Shown: piece after piece, positions 25,152 through 33,041 of the stretch | Position numbering within the stretch: position 1 is the stretch's first letter | Layout: each line of letters begins with the position of its first letter | Assembly: GCA_964529175.1 (NCBI GenBank) | Contig: CAZGVO010000003.1 | Span: 248,001-312,000 of the forward strand | From: JAAFJM01 sp964529175 | Lineage (GTDB): Bacteria > Bacteroidota > Bacteroidia > UKL13-3 | Reading direction: 5' to 3' | DNA: 64,000 nt | Program-made: the position numbers and the translations under genes | Notes under the pieces: generated by a model | What the model saw: only the letters and a program-made list of their open reading frames with translations | What the model was told of the DNA's origin: nothing | Databases searched by the model: none

Positions 25152-25223
25152 ATGTTGGCGAGGGACGCCAACATCAATATCAAATTTTTCTGTGCAATCT
25201 GTGCAATCTGTGTAATCTGTGGC
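25152..25223. repeat. REP-like hairpin plus ACAGATTGCAC repeat
   Basis: ATGTTGGCG-AGGGA-CGCCAACAT (25152-25174) is a perfect 9-bp hairpin with a GC-rich core and no U-tract. From about 25190 the reverse complement of CACAGATTACACAGATTGCACAG appears in three tandem decamer units ending at CCACAGATT, the same element as in the spacer 900 bases upstream but inverted. The spacer holds no gene. Confidence 0.75.
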
Positions 25224-25228
25224 TAATA

Positions 25229-26422
25229 CTATTTAGTTTCCCAAAAACGATATTGTTTGGTTTCGTTAAATATAAAAGTTAAAATATTTTTATCGTCTTC
25301 GGTTAGTTCTACGTTTCTGCGTTTATAAACTGCTTCGGCCGTTTTAAAAAATTTATTGATTACAAATGTTTCAAAACCTTGTGCGCCACCCCAAGCAAAA
25401 TCAGGAATGAAGTTACGAGGAAAACCTGCGCCAAACACATTTGCACCCACTCCTACTACCGTTCCTGTGTTAAACATGGTATTTATACCACATTTAGCAT
25501 GATCGGCCATTATTAAGCCGCAAAACGTTAAGCCGGTTTTTTCAAACTTTTGTTTATCATAGTTCCAAAGTTTTACTTCATCGTAAGTATTTTTAAGGTT
25601 TGAGTTATTGGTATCGGCACCCATATTTACCCACTCGCCAATTACTGCATTGCCCACAAACCCATCATGACCTTTATTGCTGTAAGCAAAAAACACCGCG
25701 TTACTTACCTCGCCACCTACTTTGCAATAAGGACCAACCGTGGTTCCGCCATAAATTTTGGCATCCATTTTTAAACCTGCATGTTCGCACAAGGCAAAAG
25801 GCCCGCGTATTTTGCAGCCTTCCATTACTTCAGCATCAGCAGCTATGTAAATTGGCCCACCCGAAGCATTTAAAATACTACATTCTACAATAGCTCCTTC
25901 TTCTAAAAACACATTTTCGGGTTTTATAACTTGGTTGGTACTTGAAATTGGTTGCGATTTACGACCGGCAGTTAATAATTTAAAATCATCTTCAATACCT
26001 TTGGCATTGTTCGAAAAAATATCTTGAGGAAATTTAATATGAATAAAATCCTCGGCTTTGGTTTCTATTAATTCAAATTGAGTTGCAATATTGGCAATAT
26101 CAACAAACAAAGCACTGTTAAATGCAATAATTACATTGTTTTTATAAAGCGCTTGCCCCTTGGTTAAACTGCTAATTTCATTCACAAAAACTTCTGTAGG
26201 GCAAATACTTCCGTTAACAAAAATATTTTCAACTTCCAATTTAATTGGAAACTTGTTTTGCAAATAATCCATTGTTAAATACGAAACATTGGTTTTTAAA
26301 TGCTTTTCCCATTTTTGGGCTATGGTTAAAATACCACACCTAACATTGGCCACAGGCCTTGTAAAAGTTAATGGTAACAAATTTTGTCTATCGGTAGGGT
26401 TATCGAATAAAATGTAATTCAT
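25229..26422 (-). CDS. GlmU-like nucleotidyltransferase/hexapeptide protein
   Basis: A 397-residue protein of the Bacteroidota GlmU-like family. The N-terminus MNYILFDNPTDRQNLLPLTFTRPVANVRCGI is a divergent nucleotidyltransferase start with an LTxxRP motif instead of the canonical GxGTRM loop, so the transferase activity is doubtful. Residues from about 180 form a left-handed beta-helix (GAIVECSILNASGGPIYIAADAEVMEGCKIRGPF, then GYVG-like NKGHDGFVGNAVIGEWVNMGADTNNSN), close to the GlmU acetyltransferase domain. It may make or modify sugar nucleotides; the substrate is unknown. Confidence 0.82.
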   Translation of the reverse strand: MNYILFDNPTDRQNLLPLTFTRPVANVRCGILTIAQKWEKHLKTNVSYLTMDYLQNKFPIKLEVENIFVNGSICPTEVFVNEISSLTKGQALYKNNVIIAFNSALFVDIANIATQFELIETKAEDFIHIKFPQDIFSNNAKGIEDDFKLLTAGRKSQPISSTNQVIKPENVFLEEGAIVECSILNASGGPIYIAADAEVMEGCKIRGPFALCEHAGLKMDAKIYGGTTVGPYCKVGGEVSNAVFFAYSNKGHDGFVGNAVIGEWVNMGADTNNSNLKNTYDEVKLWNYDKQKFEKTGLTFCGLIMADHAKCGINTMFNTGTVVGVGANVFGAGFPRNFIPDFAWGGAQGFETFVINKFFKTAEAVYKRRNVELTEDDKNILTFIFNETKQYRFWETK

Positions 26423-26469
26423 TGGGTAAAAATTTTTATAAAATAAAACTGCAATTAGCTAAAAATAAA

Positions 26470-26493
26470 AAAGCCTTCCAAATGGAAGGCTTT
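26470..26493 (-). terminator. Terminator of rpmE
   Basis: AAAGCCTTCC/GGAAGGCTTT (10 bp, AAAT loop) with T-runs on the minus strand, 21 bases beyond the stop of the bL31 gene. It also limits readthrough into the GlmU-like gene. Confidence 0.88.
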
Positions 26494-26514
26494 AAATATT
26501 TGTAAACAAAAAAA

Positions 26515-26766
26515 TTATTTTTTTGCTCCGTAACGTTTTTTAAATTTATCAATACGACCTGCTGTATCAATTAACATGCTTTGGCCTGTAAAAAACGGAT
26601 GTGATTTATAAGAAATCTCTAATTTGAATAGAGGATATTCAATTCCATCTTCCAATGTAATTGTATCTTTAGTATCTACTGTTGAACCAGTTACAAAAGT
26701 ATATCCGTTACTCATATCTTTAAATGCAACTTTTCTATAATTTTCTGGATGAATTCCTGCTTTCAT
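26515..26766 (-). CDS. rpmE2: 50S ribosomal protein bL31 type B
   Basis: From MKAGIHPENYRKVAFKDMSNGYTF the product is 83 residues, the size of type B bL31, and contains no cysteines, so it is the zinc-independent paralogue. EYPLFKLEISYKSHPFFTGQ and RIDKFKKRYG are family signatures. An upstream ATG would add 34 residues encoded by promoter DNA and is rejected. A perfect Bacteroidota promoter precedes it and a strong terminator follows, so it is monocistronic. Confidence 0.96.
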   Translation of the reverse strand: MKAGIHPENYRKVAFKDMSNGYTFVTGSTVDTKDTITLEDGIEYPLFKLEISYKSHPFFTGQSMLIDTAGRIDKFKKRYGAKK

Positions 26767-26787
26767 TTTATTTATTATTTTGGAGTG

Positions 26788-26818
26788 CAAAAGTAATTTA
26801 TTTTGAAATAAATGCAAA
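26788..26818 (-). promoter_or_regulatory. Promoter of rpmE2
   Basis: TTTG-N19-TACTTTTG on the minus strand, a perfect match to the Bacteroidota vegetative consensus, about 22 bases before the start codon. Confidence 0.85.
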
Positions 26819-26879
26819 TATATTCGAGAAAAATATTTTTGTTTCACGTTAAAATAATCCAAAAGCATTGTAAAATCAA

Positions 26880-26910
26880 TTCGGAAAGCTTTTAATAATA
26901 AATATATTTG
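26880..26910 (+). promoter_or_regulatory. Promoter of the phosphoribosyltransferase gene
   Basis: TTCG-N19-TATATTTG on the plus strand, one mismatch in the -33 box, ending 20 bases before the GTG start. Together with the rpmE2 promoter it forms a divergent pair. Confidence 0.65.
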
Positions 26911-26930
26911 CCCTATAATTTTTTATAAAA

Positions 26931-27428
26931 GTGAAAACAAAAGTACTCAATCATTCAGACATTGAAAAAATTATTAAGCGTATGGCTTACCAAATTTATG
27001 AAAATAATTTTGGCGATAAACACATTACGTTTGTTGGTATTAGTTCACGCGGATATGAAATTGCAAAACTATTGCAAGCCGAATTAGATATAATCAGTAA
27101 TTTAAAATCGAATTTACTTGAAATTACTATTGATAAAGAAGCGCCAGCTATTGAAAGTACAGTAATTAAACCTGCCAAATTTGAGGTAAAAGGTACTGTT
27201 GTAATTATTGACGATGTGTTAAACACTGGCCGCACTTTGGTTTATGCAGCGTTGCCATTTTTAAATTATAAATTAAGCAAATTACAAGTTGCAGTATTGG
27301 TTGATAGAAACCATAAAAAATTCCCCATAGCTGCCGATTATACGGGCATTCAGCTAAACACCACTTTTCAAGAGCATGTAAGTGTGGAGCAAAATAAAAA
27401 GAAACAATTTGAAGTTTACTTACAGTAA
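26931..27428 (+). CDS. Phosphoribosyltransferase (PyrR-like type I)
   Basis: A 165-residue type I phosphoribosyltransferase. The PRPP-binding loop VVIIDDVLNTGRTL (about residues 91-104) is intact and the N-terminal ISSRGYEIAKLL supplies the pyrophosphate loop. The fold and length resemble PyrR and hypoxanthine phosphoribosyltransferases, but the base-recognition part is not diagnostic, so the substrate is open. GTG start, no ATG nearby. It converges with the HU gene on a shared terminator. Confidence 0.85.
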   Translation: MKTKVLNHSDIEKIIKRMAYQIYENNFGDKHITFVGISSRGYEIAKLLQAELDIISNLKSNLLEITIDKEAPAIESTVIKPAKFEVKGTVVIIDDVLNTGRTLVYAALPFLNYKLSKLQVAVLVDRNHKKFPIAADYTGIQLNTTFQEHVSVEQNKKKQFEVYLQ

Positions 27429-27461
27429 GTTCAAACGAAAAATTATAAAGTTATAAAACAA

Positions 27462-27489
27462 AAAAGGCTGTTCAAATGAACAGCCTTTT
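27462..27489. terminator. Bidirectional terminator
   Basis: AAAAGGCTGTTC/GAACAGCCTTTT, 12 bp with an AAAT loop, between convergent genes. T-runs follow the stem on both strands, so it can end both transcripts. Confidence 0.92.
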
Positions 27490-27518
27490 CAATTTCTTTG
27501 CTACAAAAGCTTGTTAAA

Positions 27519-27791
27519 TTACTTAACTTTAGCTTGTAAGTTAGCACCAGCTTTAAACTTAACAACCTTTTTAGCAGGAATATTAATTTCTTTTCCTGTT
27601 TGAGGGTTACGTCCTTTACGTGCAGCACGTTTAGTTACTGAAAATGTTCCAAAACCAACTAAAATAACTTTGTCGTTTTTCTTTAAAGCACCTTGAGTTG
27701 ATGACATGAAAGCATCTAGAGAAGCAGCAGCTTGAACTTTAGTAATACCGGCAGCTTTTGCCATTGAATCGATTAAGTCTGATTTGTTCAT
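27519..27791 (-). CDS. hup: HU/IHF-type DNA-binding protein
   Basis: Small nucleoid protein that bends DNA as a dimer. The 90 residues start MNKSDLIDSMAKAAGITKVQA and hold the signature VGFGTFSVTKRAARKGRNPQTG with the DNA-arm segment, followed by KKVVKFKAGANLQAKV. It has a promoter of its own and a strong terminator, in keeping with an abundant protein. Confidence 0.97.
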   Translation of the reverse strand: MNKSDLIDSMAKAAGITKVQAAASLDAFMSSTQGALKKNDKVILVGFGTFSVTKRAARKGRNPQTGKEINIPAKKVVKFKAGANLQAKVK

Positions 27792-27822
27792 ATGTTATTA
27801 TGTTTTAAAATTTTTTACATAA

Positions 27823-27853
27823 CGAAAGTAGCTATAGTATTTAAAAAATCAAG
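27823..27853 (-). promoter_or_regulatory. Promoter of hup
   Basis: CTTG-N19-TACTTTCG on the minus strand: exact spacing with one mismatch in each box. It lies about 32 bases before the start codon. Confidence 0.6.
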
Positions 27854-27937
27854 TGTTGAGCCATTTTTTTTGAAAAAAAATAAAAACTAAATTTTCACAC
27901 ATTATCAACAAAAAGGACGCATTTAATTTATTTAATG

Positions 27938-28438
27938 CTAAAAACCATAAGTTAAAATTAGCTGAGATGCTTTATTTACAAAGGTTTGCACAGATTCTTG
28001 CGGCACACCAAAAGTGTATTTTGCTTGATTATAATAACCTGATCTTTTAATCAATAATTCATCAACTTTTGCTTCAATTTCGGGCTTTAAAAGGTTAAAG
28101 AACAGTGGTCTCTGCTTCTTTGCATTCAAAATTCTATCTACCAAAATGCCTTTGTTGGCATTTATGTAAATAGTTATGCCTGTATTATTCATCAATTGCA
28201 TATTGGTAAAATAACAAGGACAACCTCCGCCAGTACTTACTAAAACGTTGCTTAACACTGATGTTTCAAGCAAACATTTATGTTCTATTTCTCTAAAATA
28301 TTCTTCACCTTTTTGCTCAAAAATATTTTCAATACTTAAACCCTCTGTTTTTTCAATCATTTCATCAAGGTCAATAAACGAGTATTTTAAGGCGTTGGCA
28401 AGCTTTTTACCCCAAGTACTTTTACCTGAACCTGGCAT
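27938..28438 (-). CDS. aroK: Shikimate kinase, start codon unclear
   Basis: P-loop kinase phosphorylating shikimate in the chorismate pathway. The P-loop GMPGSGKSTWGKK, the substrate region FIDLDEMIEK and STGGGCP, and the lid region NAKKQRPLFFNLL are present. The coordinates use the first ATG, but that lies inside the P-loop and would remove the first beta strand. In frame upstream the codons read IQEAVIKNQRVYIVG, the missing strand, with no ATG, GTG or TTG before a stop at about 28513; an ATT near 28483 is the best unusual start. The spacer upstream is a GAATTATGAAT repeat, which may have replaced the original start. Confidence 0.85.
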   Translation of the reverse strand: MPGSGKSTWGKKLANALKYSFIDLDEMIEKTEGLSIENIFEQKGEEYFREIEHKCLLETSVLSNVLVSTGGGCPCYFTNMQLMNNTGITIYINANKGILVDRILNAKKQRPLFFNLLKPEIEAKVDELLIKRSGYYNQAKYTFGVPQESVQTFVNKASQLILTYGF

Positions 28439-28479
28439 GCCAACTATATATACTCTTTGATTTTTGATAACAGCTTCTT

Positions 28480-28513
28480 GAATTATGAATGGTGAATTAT
28501 GAATTTTGAATTA
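28480..28513. repeat. GAATTATGAAT tandem repeat upstream of aroK
   Basis: GAATTATGAATGGTGAATTATGAATTTTGAATTA on the plus strand is a run of degenerate GAATTATGAAT units. On the minus strand it forms the sequence directly preceding the coding part of aroK. Confidence 0.6.
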
Positions 28514-28576
28514 GTTTAAAATAACTATTTTAAAAGAATAATAACTTATAAATTGTGTTGACTTTTTAACTCTTTT

Positions 28577-29689
28577 TTATTGCATGTAACGCATTACAAT
28601 ATCGTAAGTTGGGAAGTTATAAGCACTCCATTTTTTTACAACTACTCCACCTTTCATTAATATCAATCCTGGGTTTGAGCGAACCATTGATTTTAAAGGA
28701 ACTGCATCTACTGTATAATAATTAAATGCTAACTGATTTTGATGGCGATAAGCTTCTAATGTTTCGGCCGAAGTAGCTGTTAAAGCCCAAAATTCTTTGC
28801 CATCTTTTTTACAATCATCGGCTAATAAAGCTATTTGTTTTTCTAAGCCTTTACGACCTTCAGTTACCGATTTTTGAACCAACACCAGTTTATAACCTTT
28901 GTTTGCAAATAAACTATCAGTATAGTTTAAACCATCGGTATTGGTAAGGCTAAAATCATGAATGGGTGGCTTGCAACCTTCGCGCACTACTTTATCAATT
29001 CTATCTACAAATTTATAGTTGGTATCATTTGGAATATGGTTAACATCAAACTCTTCTTTTACACCATTTTTTTCGTAAATAAACATCATAACTACTGAAT
29101 CTACTGGAGAACCTGGAGGGCAAACCATTTTATCTGGAATATTATTGCCAACTTTATAAGGTAAAAAATCTTTTACTGGTAAAAACATATAAGTGTAAAA
29201 AGTAAAGAATGTTACCACTAAAAATGCTACCGAAAGAGCAATATTTTGTAAGGTAAATTTCATTAACGGTTTTAAATGTTTTTGTCCAAAGAAAATGAAT
29301 AAAATAAGCACCAATAAAATCAAATCTTTATAGAACGACTCAACAGGTTTTAACTTAATGGCATCGCCAAAGCAACCGCAATCAGTAACTTTATGGGTAA
29401 TGGCTGAATAGCCAGTTAAAAGTGTAAAAAACACTATCATTAACAATAATAACCATGCATTTAGTTTATTAAAAGCACCCAACAGTAATGCTACACCACT
29501 AATAATTTCGAAAATACAAATAAACATGGCCAAAGCCACTGCATAAGGAATAAAAATTGGCATATGAAACACCTCAAAATATTCTTCTAATTTGTAACTA
29601 AAACCTATGGTATCATTGGCTTTAATTAATCCTGAAATAATAAATAATACGCCTACAAATACGCGACTAATTTGTGTTATAATTTTCAT
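28577..29689 (-). CDS. DoxX-like membrane protein, BT_3928 family
   Basis: A 370-residue inner-membrane protein. Four to five hydrophobic segments in the first 170 residues match the DoxX/MauE fold (VFVGVLFIISGLIKANDTIGF, IFEIISGVALLLGAF, LLLLMIVFFTLLTGYSA and so on), with the motif TDCGCFGDAIK that MauE/DoxX-like proteins share and that suggests thiol redox work. The C-terminal part (about 190-370) is soluble and predicted exported, ending with a strand-rich region reminiscent of thioredoxin folds but without CxxC. It precedes the DUF1599-folP-cdaA group, a conserved neighbourhood in the phylum. Confidence 0.8.
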   Translation of the reverse strand: MKIITQISRVFVGVLFIISGLIKANDTIGFSYKLEEYFEVFHMPIFIPYAVALAMFICIFEIISGVALLLGAFNKLNAWLLLLMIVFFTLLTGYSAITHKVTDCGCFGDAIKLKPVESFYKDLILLVLILFIFFGQKHLKPLMKFTLQNIALSVAFLVVTFFTFYTYMFLPVKDFLPYKVGNNIPDKMVCPPGSPVDSVVMMFIYEKNGVKEEFDVNHIPNDTNYKFVDRIDKVVREGCKPPIHDFSLTNTDGLNYTDSLFANKGYKLVLVQKSVTEGRKGLEKQIALLADDCKKDGKEFWALTATSAETLEAYRHQNQLAFNYYTVDAVPLKSMVRSNPGLILMKGGVVVKKWSAYNFPTYDIVMRYMQ

Positions 29690-29696
29690 GTGTTTA

Positions 29697-29795
29697 TATT
29701 GTTATATTGCTTAATTGTTGAACTGCTTAATTGTTGTATTGTTTAATGGTTGAATTGCTTAAGTGTTTAACTGTTTAATTGTTGGATTGATAGAT
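29697..29795. repeat. TTGTTTAATTG degenerate tandem repeat
   Basis: About 100 bases made of loosely repeated units like TTGCTTAATTGTTGAACTG and TTGTTTAATGGTTGAATTG. The word ATTGTTTAATGGTTG recurs inverted at about 32260-32280. The 153-base spacer contains nothing else. Confidence 0.65.
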
Positions 29796-29842
29796 AGGTT
29801 GTTGAACTTGATGAAAAATTGCTTATTGCCAATTGCATATTG

Positions 29843-30385
29843 CTAATTGTTAGGAGCTAATTTTATCAAAGCAAAAACAGAATAATTTATCATATCCATT
29901 AAGTTGCTATCAATTCCTTCGCTGGCTATGGTTTTTCCTTTATTATCTAAAATTTGTTTCATACGCTGAATACGCATTAGCAACATATCGGTAAAAGTAG
30001 TAACCAACATATCGCGCCAAACTTCACCATAATCGTGGTTTTTTTCTTCCATTAAGGTTTTGGTTTGTAATACATATTTATCGTAAAGTGTAGCAATGGT
30101 TTCTTGAGGTAAATCCATTTGTTTATTATCAACCAATTCTAATTGAATTAAGCCCATAATACAATAATTAATAATGCCCATAAACTCAGGTTCAATGCCT
30201 TCGTTTACCTTCATGGTTCCATTATCTTCAATGGTTCTAATACGGTTAGCTTTAATATAAATTTGATCAATGATACTGCTAATACGCATAATACGCCACG
30301 AAGTACCATAATCTGCATTTTTATTTATAAATACTGTTCTACATTTCAGTATTACAGCATCGTATTGAGTTGAAGTTTTGCTCAT
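29843..30385 (-). CDS. DUF1599 family protein
   Basis: A 180-residue cytoplasmic protein made of two tandem copies of one domain. Copy 1: KNADYGTSWRIMR ... NRIRTIEDNG ... EGIEPEFMGIINYCIMGLIQLEL; copy 2: KNHDYGEVWRDML ... RIQRMKQILDNKG ... EGIDSNLMDMINYSVFALIKL. Both match the nucleotide-modification-associated DUF1599 family. The molecular role is not known. It is divergent from folP with a 67-base spacer. Confidence 0.88.
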   Translation of the reverse strand: MSKTSTQYDAVILKCRTVFINKNADYGTSWRIMRISSIIDQIYIKANRIRTIEDNGTMKVNEGIEPEFMGIINYCIMGLIQLELVDNKQMDLPQETIATLYDKYVLQTKTLMEEKNHDYGEVWRDMLVTTFTDMLLMRIQRMKQILDNKGKTIASEGIDSNLMDMINYSVFALIKLAPNN

Positions 30386-30452
30386 TCTGTTTTTTAAAAA
30401 TTATTTATAAAACCTATTTTTATATTGCGCAAAATTAAACCTACATCTCACA

Positions 30453-31304
30453 TTGCAAACATTTAAATCTAAAAAATATATTAATTGTAAAGGAAAATTG
30501 GTAACCCTTGAAAAACCAACCGTAATGGGCATTTTAAATATTACCAACGATAGTTTTTTTGATGGAGGCAAACACAATTCGGTTGATAATGCACTTTTTC
30601 AAACTGAAAAAATGCTAAACGAAGGTGCCACTTTTATTGATGTTGGAGCACAATCTACCAGACCAGGAGCTGATATGATAGGTCAAGAAGCCGAACTAAA
30701 AGCCGCTATTCCTGTAATTGAAAAACTAGCTGAAAAATTTCCTGAAATTATAATTTCCATTGATACTTTTAGAGCCGAAGTAGCTCAGCAAGCCATAGCC
30801 GCAGGTGCCGCCATTATTAACGATGTATCGGGAGGAGAAGATGACCCAAAAATGTTTGAAACTGTAATTAACCTAAAAGTGCCTTATATATTAATGCACA
30901 AACAAGGTGATTATAAAACCATGCACCATAACCCCACATACCAAAATGTGGTTACCGATATTATGAACTATTTTATTCCGAAAGTGGAGTATTTAAAACA
31001 AAATGGAGTAGCTGATTTAATTTTAGATTTGGGTTTTGGCTTTGGAAAAAACTTGGAGCATAATTATGAATTGCTTAATAAAATGGATAGATTTAAAATA
31101 TTTGAATTACCAATTTTAGTAGGAGTTTCGCGCAAAAAAATGATTCAAAAAATAATAGAGGCAGATGCACAACATGCACTTAACGGCACAACAGTAGTTA
31201 ATACCATTGCATTAATGAAAGGCGCTAAAATACTGCGCGTTCACGATGTAAAAGAAGCTGTTGAAACTGTTAAAATTTTTGAAATGTTGAATTATGAATG
31301 TTGA
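30453..31304 (+). CDS. folP: Dihydropteroate synthase
   Basis: Joins para-aminobenzoate to the pterin in folate synthesis; target of sulfonamides. The 283-residue TIM barrel has MGILNITNDSFFDGG, GATFIDVGAQSTRPGA, IISIDTFRAEVAQQAI, INDVSGG, YILMHKQGD, LDLGFGFGK and VGVSRKKMI in order. No ATG is in position; the TTG before QTFKSKKYINCKG is the best start. cdaA follows after 82 bases. Confidence 0.96.
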   Translation: MQTFKSKKYINCKGKLVTLEKPTVMGILNITNDSFFDGGKHNSVDNALFQTEKMLNEGATFIDVGAQSTRPGADMIGQEAELKAAIPVIEKLAEKFPEIIISIDTFRAEVAQQAIAAGAAIINDVSGGEDDPKMFETVINLKVPYILMHKQGDYKTMHHNPTYQNVVTDIMNYFIPKVEYLKQNGVADLILDLGFGFGKNLEHNYELLNKMDRFKIFELPILVGVSRKKMIQKIIEADAQHALNGTTVVNTIALMKGAKILRVHDVKEAVETVKIFEMLNYEC

Positions 31305-31386
31305 TTTGTAAATTGCGTTTCTAAACTTGAATTAAAATCTCTAAATCAATCACGCTCTGCGTGACGTAAACCTTTAAATTAACTAA

Positions 31387-32190
31387 ATGGAAATTTTAAC
31401 CTATAAATTTAACTGGATAAACCTAGTAGATTTGGTGCTAGTGCTATTAATTAGCTGGCAGCTATTTGTTAGGGTTAAAGGCAGTTTGGCATTCAATATT
31501 ATGATTGGATTGCTAACGCTTTATGCCTTTTGGTGGGTGGTTAAATATTTTGAAATGCCGCTTTTAGAAACCATTTTAGGCGGTTTTGCTAATTTTGGTG
31601 TGGTGGCGGTTTTAATTGTTTTTCAGCAAGAAATAAGGCGTTTTTTATTAATCATTGGGCGAAATTCGTTTTTAGGCGAAAACAAAAAATGGTGGAATAT
31701 TTTTCCTTGGAAATGGAAACTAGACGATCCAGACGAACTTGATTTTGAAACCATTGTAGATGCATGCCAAGTATTGGCCGAAACACATACTGGCGCTATT
31801 ATTATTTTTCCAAAAACGAGTGAAATGCGTTTTTTAGCAGCAAGTGGCGAAACCATTGATGCCAATGTAACCAAACGTTTAATTTTAACTATATTTAACA
31901 AAACCAGCCCATTACACGATGGTGCCATGATTATAGCCAAAGGCAAAATTAAAGCGGCAAACTGTGTATTACCTGTAAGCGATAACCCCGATTTAATTAA
32001 TAAATTTGGGCTACGCCATTTATCTGCCATTGGAATTACAGAGCAAACTGATGCTATTTGCTTAGTTATTAGCGAAGAGCGTGGTTATATTAGTTTTGTA
32101 AAAGAAGGAAAAATTACGGAAGCCATTGATAGAGAATTACTCATTGGACTACTTAATTTAGAACTGAAACCGAAGGTTAAATATGAGTAG
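31387..32190 (+). CDS. cdaA: Diadenylate cyclase CdaA
   Basis: Makes the second messenger c-di-AMP from two ATP. Three membrane segments (about residues 13-30, 34-53 and 62-79) precede the DAC domain with the catalytic DGA motif (residues 178-180, in LHDGAMII) and the RHLSA motif (residues 210-214, usually RHRAA). The 267-residue length fits. No CdaR partner is visible next door, which is normal for Bacteroidota. Location after folP is conserved in the phylum. Confidence 0.95.
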   Translation: MEILTYKFNWINLVDLVLVLLISWQLFVRVKGSLAFNIMIGLLTLYAFWWVVKYFEMPLLETILGGFANFGVVAVLIVFQQEIRRFLLIIGRNSFLGENKKWWNIFPWKWKLDDPDELDFETIVDACQVLAETHTGAIIIFPKTSEMRFLAASGETIDANVTKRLILTIFNKTSPLHDGAMIIAKGKIKAANCVLPVSDNPDLINKFGLRHLSAIGITEQTDAICLVISEERGYISFVKEGKITEAIDRELLIGLLNLELKPKVKYE

Positions 32191-32256
32191 GTATGTTTCG
32201 ACAAGCTCAACAATCGAATAGACAATTGGCAATTTTTTTACAAACCAAATAAATAA

Positions 32257-32291
32257 TATAACAATCCAACCATTAAACAATCTAACAATCT
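32257..32291. repeat. TTGTTTAATTG-type repeat, inverted copy
   Basis: ATATAACAATCCAACCATTAAACAATCTAACAATCTAATTC is the inverted form of the tandem repeat found before the DUF1599 gene. A TTTCGACAAGCTCAA element (32196-32210) stands just before it and recurs exactly at 55616-55630. Confidence 0.6.
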
Positions 32292-32790
32292 AATTCACAA
32301 TACTGTCTTTATTGATTGATTCTAAAAATTCTTCGTCTGATTTTCCTAAATTTTCGATAGATAGTTTTGCATCTTCGGCTAACTCGCTATTGGGATATTT
32401 TTGTAAAAATTGATCGTAATATTTGCGTGCATTTACAAAATCGTTCAGGTTATTTTCATAACTAAAAGCTATTGAAAACAAAGCCTGTTCGCAAAACTTA
32501 GAGTTTGGATAATTAGTTACTAATTTTTCGAAAAACGTAATGCCTTCGGCTGCTTTGTTTAAAATGGCACTGCGTTGAGCAGCTTTAAATAAAAATTCTG
32601 GCGCATGTTCATCGTCAGGATATTTTTCAACAAACGATGCGTAAGCCCAATATAAATCGGTAATTTGACCAATACTAAAAGCACTATCGCTGTTCTCTAA
32701 TTCGGTTATTTGCTCAAGCAATTTTTCTTTAGGTGATTGACAAGCAAAAACCAACGAAATGAATACAAAAACTGAAAATATTTTCCTCAC
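32290..32790 (-). CDS. TPR lipoprotein, BamD/YbgF-like
   Basis: A 166-residue lipoprotein: signal peptide ending in the lipobox VFAC with Cys17, then a string of TPR helices (WAYASFVEKYPDDEHAPEFLFKAAQRS, EGITFFEKLVTNYPNSKFCEQALFSIAFSYEN, ARKYYDQFLQKYPNSELAEDAKLSIENLG). The YPxSxxAxxA repeats are those of BamD and YbgF/CpoB; it is shorter than BamD (about 245 residues), so I name only the class. Outer-membrane or periplasmic scaffold is likely. Confidence 0.82.
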   Translation of the reverse strand: MRKIFSVFVFISLVFACQSPKEKLLEQITELENSDSAFSIGQITDLYWAYASFVEKYPDDEHAPEFLFKAAQRSAILNKAAEGITFFEKLVTNYPNSKFCEQALFSIAFSYENNLNDFVNARKYYDQFLQKYPNSELAEDAKLSIENLGKSDEEFLESINKDSIVN

Positions 32791-32989
32791 AAGTAATAAT
32801 TAATTATGCTACAAATAAACGACCATGCTTGCACTTATTTTCTTAAATTTTACACATTTTTTATTAGTTTGCGCACTAAAGATTACAATTTTTGAGACAA
32901 TAAACCACAAACAATTGGTTTATTTTTCAGTTATTTAGGCATAGAATTTAAATATTTTGTACTTATTTCAAAAAACTTTCGAACAACTA

Positions 32990-33019
32990 TTTGAAAGCAT
33001 TGTAATCCGATTATTTTTG
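32990..33019 (+). promoter_or_regulatory. Promoter of pdhB
   Basis: TTTG-N18-TATTTTTG on the plus strand, 22 bases before the start codon; spacing is one base short of the ideal 19. Confidence 0.65.
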
Positions 33020-33041
33020 CAACACTTTTTAAAAAACATAC

